The position numbers and the translations under genes are program-made. A stretch of DNA of 64,000 nucleotides from an uncultured Bacteroidales bacterium (GTDB lineage: Bacteria; Bacteroidota; Bacteroidia; Bacteroidales; Paludibacteraceae), in the NCBI GenBank assembly GCA_946403315.1, contig CAMIZK010000002.1, positions 1-64,000 on the forward strand, given 5' to 3'. The notes below the pieces were generated by a model. That model was not told the DNA's origin. It was given only the letters and a program-made list of their open reading frames with translations, and made no database searches. This document shows, in pieces, positions 61,091 through 64,000 of this stretch. Position 1 is the first letter of the stretch. Each line of letters begins with the position of its first letter.

Positions 61091-61936
61091 GTGATTCAAA
61101 AAATACGTGACATAGCCCTGCAATTACAAGCCGCTTACCCGAAGGATGAAGCGGAAGCTTTGGCATGGTGGTTGGCGGAAGAGACCACGGGTCTGAGTCG
61201 CACGCAACTTCAAATCGGGTGCAAAGATACTACAAATTTTTCAAATTTGCAAGTTTTTGTGGACAGATTATTGCATTTTGAGCCGATTCAGTACATTTTT
61301 GGTCATACTTTATGGTACGGACTCGATTTAAAAGTCACTCCGGCTACCCTTATTCCCCGTCCGGAGACGGCGGAGCTCGTCGAGGTTATAGGCGAAAGGC
61401 GAAAGGCTAAAGCCTCATTAGCCACTAACCATTCGCCATTCTCCGTTTTAGATATCGGTACCGGGAGCGGGTGTATCGCCATTGCGTTGAAGAAGAAGCA
61501 TCCGGAGTGGGACATAACAGGCATCGATATATCCGCAGAAGCGATTGAAGTAGCGAAAGAGAATGCGAAACGAAACGGTGTGGAGGTGGATTTCCTGGTA
61601 GCAGATATATTCAATCTCCCGTCTCCTATCTCCAATCTTCAATACGATATCATCGTTAGTAACCCTCCTTACATTCGTGAGAGCGAAAAAGTCTCGATGA
61701 GACCGAATGTTTTGGAATATGAACCGGAGACAGCACTCTTTGTTCCGGATGATGATCCGTTACGTTTTTACCGCCGCATTGCGAGTCTGCATGGAACATA
61801 TCTATTCTTTGAGATCAATGAAGCTTTTGCGCAAGAGATGAAAACCTTGCTGCAAGAAGAGGGATATGACGATATAATTATCACACAAGACATCTATGGA
61901 AAACCGAGAATTATCGAAGGCCGAATGGTTGGATAA
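61091..61936 (+). CDS. prmC: Peptide chain release factor N5-glutamine methyltransferase
   Basis: ILIPRPETAELVE (as TLIPRPETAELVE); VLDIGTGSGCIAIALKK; DIIVSNPPYIRESE. Confidence 0.95.
   Translation: MIQKIRDIALQLQAAYPKDEAEALAWWLAEETTGLSRTQLQIGCKDTTNFSNLQVFVDRLLHFEPIQYIFGHTLWYGLDLKVTPATLIPRPETAELVEVIGERRKAKASLATNHSPFSVLDIGTGSGCIAIALKKKHPEWDITGIDISAEAIEVAKENAKRNGVEVDFLVADIFNLPSPISNLQYDIIVSNPPYIRESEKVSMRPNVLEYEPETALFVPDDDPLRFYRRIASLHGTYLFFEINEAFAQEMKTLLQEEGYDDIIITQDIYGKPRIIEGRMVG
61222..61253 (-). promoter_or_regulatory. Putative ribD promoter inside prmC coding sequence
   Basis: Minus CTTG-N20-TATCTTTG (plus caaagata 61222-61229, caag 61250-61253). Confidence 0.6.
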
Positions 61937-62330
61937 ATGCGAAGCCTATTGCGCTAAATCGGAGCATTGTGCAGCCGACGTGAGACGCAAGTTATATGAG
62001 TGGGTTGCACCTGCAGAAATTTCCGATGAAATCGTGGAAAATCTGTATAAGAATGACTTCTTAAACGATGCCCGTTTTTGCCATGCGTACGTGCATGACA
62101 AGGTGGCATACCAGAGTTGGGGACGGATTAAGATTCAAGCGGGATTGCGGGCACTCGATTTACCGGAATCGGAAATTCGAAAAAGTCTCGATGAAATCGA
62201 CGAAAAACAATATAAATCGAATCTGCAGGCATTGTTCAAACAACGCAAGTCTGATTCGGAAGAAAAAAGGTTGCGTTTTTTGCTGCAACGGGGTTTCACT
62301 TACGACGAAATAAAAAAAATATGCAAATAG
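61896..62330 (+). CDS. recX: RecX family regulatory protein
   Basis: EAYCAKSEHCAADVRRKLYEWV; LYKNDFLNDARFCHAYVHDKVAYQSWGRIKIQAGLRALDL. Confidence 0.88.
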   Translation: MENRELSKAEWLDKCEAYCAKSEHCAADVRRKLYEWVAPAEISDEIVENLYKNDFLNDARFCHAYVHDKVAYQSWGRIKIQAGLRALDLPESEIRKSLDEIDEKQYKSNLQALFKQRKSDSEEKRLRFLLQRGFTYDEIKKICK

Positions 62331-62331
62331 T

Positions 62332-62363
62332 CTTGCATATGTGAGAAAAATTTCGTACCTTTG
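62332..62363 (+). promoter_or_regulatory. Promoter upstream of rfbC
   Basis: cTTG-N20-TACCTTTG (62356-62363). Confidence 0.65.
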
Positions 62364-62385
62364 CACGCTTTTTTGAATAACGCAT

Positions 62386-62934
62386 ATGGAAATCATCAAA
62401 ACACCGATTGAAGGACTGCTGGTTATTGAACCGAAAGTGTACACCGATGCACGCGGATATTTCGTGGAAACCTATAACGAGGAGCGATACCGTGCGGCAG
62501 GTATTGAGGCGCAGTTTGTGCAGGACAATCAGAGTTGTTCGTCTTACGGTGTCGTACGCGGTTTGCATTTTCAGCGACCACCTTATACGCAAGCTAAACT
62601 GGTGTGCTGTACGGTAGGCCGGGTGCTGGATGTAGCGGTTGATCTGCGCAAGAACAGTCCGACATACGGGAAATGGTATGGCGTAGAGTTGAGCGAAGAC
62701 AACAAACGGCAGTTCTTTATTCCACGCGGCTTTGCGCATGGTTTTTCCGTACTCAGTGAGCAAGCTATCTTCACCTACAAATGCGATAATCTCTATCATC
62801 CTGAAGCAGATGGCGGGATTCTATTGAATGACCCGGATTTAGGTATCGATTGGCAGATTCCTGAGGAACTGCGGATTATTAGCGAAAAAGACAAACGTCA
62901 TCCTTTATTAAAAGAATTGGATAATCCATTTTAG
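62386..62934 (+). CDS. rfbC: dTDP-4-dehydrorhamnose 3,5-epimerase
   Basis: YFVETYNEERY; FVQDNQSCSSYGVVRGLHFQRPPYTQAKLV; FFIPRGFAHGFSVLSE. Confidence 0.96.
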   Translation: MEIIKTPIEGLLVIEPKVYTDARGYFVETYNEERYRAAGIEAQFVQDNQSCSSYGVVRGLHFQRPPYTQAKLVCCTVGRVLDVAVDLRKNSPTYGKWYGVELSEDNKRQFFIPRGFAHGFSVLSEQAIFTYKCDNLYHPEADGGILLNDPDLGIDWQIPEELRIISEKDKRHPLLKELDNPF

Positions 62935-62959
62935 ACAAAAGTCGAAAGACAAAAGCATT

Positions 62960-63805
62960 ATGAATATTCTTATCACAGGAGCAAACGGACAGTTGGGAAA
63001 CGAGATGCGGGTACTGAGTGCGCTGCATCCCAAGCATACGCATTTCTTCACGGACATCGCAGAACTGGATATCTGCGATAAAGTGGCGGTGTCCGCTTTT
63101 GTGGAAGCAAATGCCATCGATCTGATTGTGAACTGTGCCGCCTATACGAATGTAGATAAAGCCGAAGAGGACGAAGCAACAGCGATGAAGATCAATGCCG
63201 ACGCCGTAGCCATCTTAGGCAGTCAGGGAACGAAAGTGATTCATGTATCCACCGACTATGTCTTCTCCGGTGATGAACATCTGCCGTGCAAAGAGTCGGA
63301 TCCCGTAGCACCACGCACCGCCTACGGACGCACAAAATACGAAGGAGAAAAACGACTGTTAGCCGTATGTCCTGAAGCGGTGATTTTACGGACGGCTTGG
63401 TTATACTCCGAATATGGAAATAACTTCGTGAAGACGATGATCCGTTTGGGTAAAGAAAAAGAGAAACTCGGTGTGGTTTTTGACCAGATAGGCACTCCCA
63501 CTTATGCTGCCGATCTGGCCGCAGCGATCTTCACCGTCATCGAATGTCCCATGTGGCATCCGGGTATCTATCATTTTACCAACGAAGGTGTCTGTTCCTG
63601 GTTCGATTTCACCATTGCTATCCATGAGTTAGCCGGAATTAAAAATTGCCAGGTTTCCCCGATTTTATCGGAAGAATATCAATACAAAACACCCCGTCCC
63701 CATTACAGCGTATTGGATAAGTCGAAATTCAAAAAGACGTTTGGGGTTAGTATTCCTTATTGGATGGATGGATTGAGACGGTGTGTTAAACTGTTAAATC
63801 GTTAA
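62960..63805 (+). CDS. rfbD: dTDP-4-dehydrorhamnose reductase
   Basis: MNILITGANGQLGNEMRVL; VNCAAYTNVDKAEED; VIHVSTDYVFSG; YGRTKYEGEK. Confidence 0.96.
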   Translation: MNILITGANGQLGNEMRVLSALHPKHTHFFTDIAELDICDKVAVSAFVEANAIDLIVNCAAYTNVDKAEEDEATAMKINADAVAILGSQGTKVIHVSTDYVFSGDEHLPCKESDPVAPRTAYGRTKYEGEKRLLAVCPEAVILRTAWLYSEYGNNFVKTMIRLGKEKEKLGVVFDQIGTPTYAADLAAAIFTVIECPMWHPGIYHFTNEGVCSWFDFTIAIHELAGIKNCQVSPILSEEYQYKTPRPHYSVLDKSKFKKTFGVSIPYWMDGLRRCVKLLNR

Positions 63806-63843
63806 AACGTTAAAATGGTCGCTACGCGACGTTAAATGGTTAG

Positions 63844-64000
63844 ATGAGAGAGACCTTGGAATTTTTGGCAGAGTTGGCGGAGAATAACAACAAGGATTGG
63901 TTTGACGCTAACAGAGCTCGGTACCAAGCGTGCCGAGATCGATTTGTGGCGTTTTCAACGGAATATATCGCCCGTCTGACGGAGTTCGATCCGACGCTCA
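63844..64000 (+). CDS. DUF2461-like protein, truncated by window end
   Basis: MRETLEFLAELAENNNKDWFDANRARYQACRDRFVAFSTEYIARLTEFDPTL. Confidence 0.8.
   Translation, partial: MRETLEFLAELAENNNKDWFDANRARYQACRDRFVAFSTEYIARLTEFDPTL

Overview
The window looks like a Bacteroidales chromosome segment, judged from gene content, the TTTG-N20-TAnnTTTG promoters and the FabF/AcpP, psuGK and HipBA protein types. Most of it is housekeeping: folE, kdsA, gyrB, mdh, a serine-palmitoyltransferase-like gene, psuG/psuK, trmD, rnpA/yidD, hemD, asd, fabF/acpP, mutL, udk, two chrA genes, pcrA-type helicase, rRNA m5C methyltransferase, DEAD-box helicase, K+/H+ antiporter, ribD, prmC, recX and rfbC/rfbD. Accessory DNA sits at about 11.7-16.5 kb (prophage portal remnant plus an unusual two-gene operon) and at about 37.3-51.2 kb (HipBA, a DUF1016/PD-(D/E)XK cassette between 108-bp direct repeats, a 3092-aa repeat protein, and a PIN toxin-antitoxin pair). 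The best candidate for an undescribed system is the operon at 13637-15102. It pairs a degenerate AAA+-like protein with a protein that joins a sigma-70 region 1.2-2 domain to a PD-(D/E)XK nuclease-like domain; regions 3 and 4 and the promoter-melting tryptophans are absent. A second signal that no standard feature type names is a family of short repeated DNA 'words' found between genes and inserted in frame within conserved genes. All family calls come from reading the sequence and recall; no database search was run.
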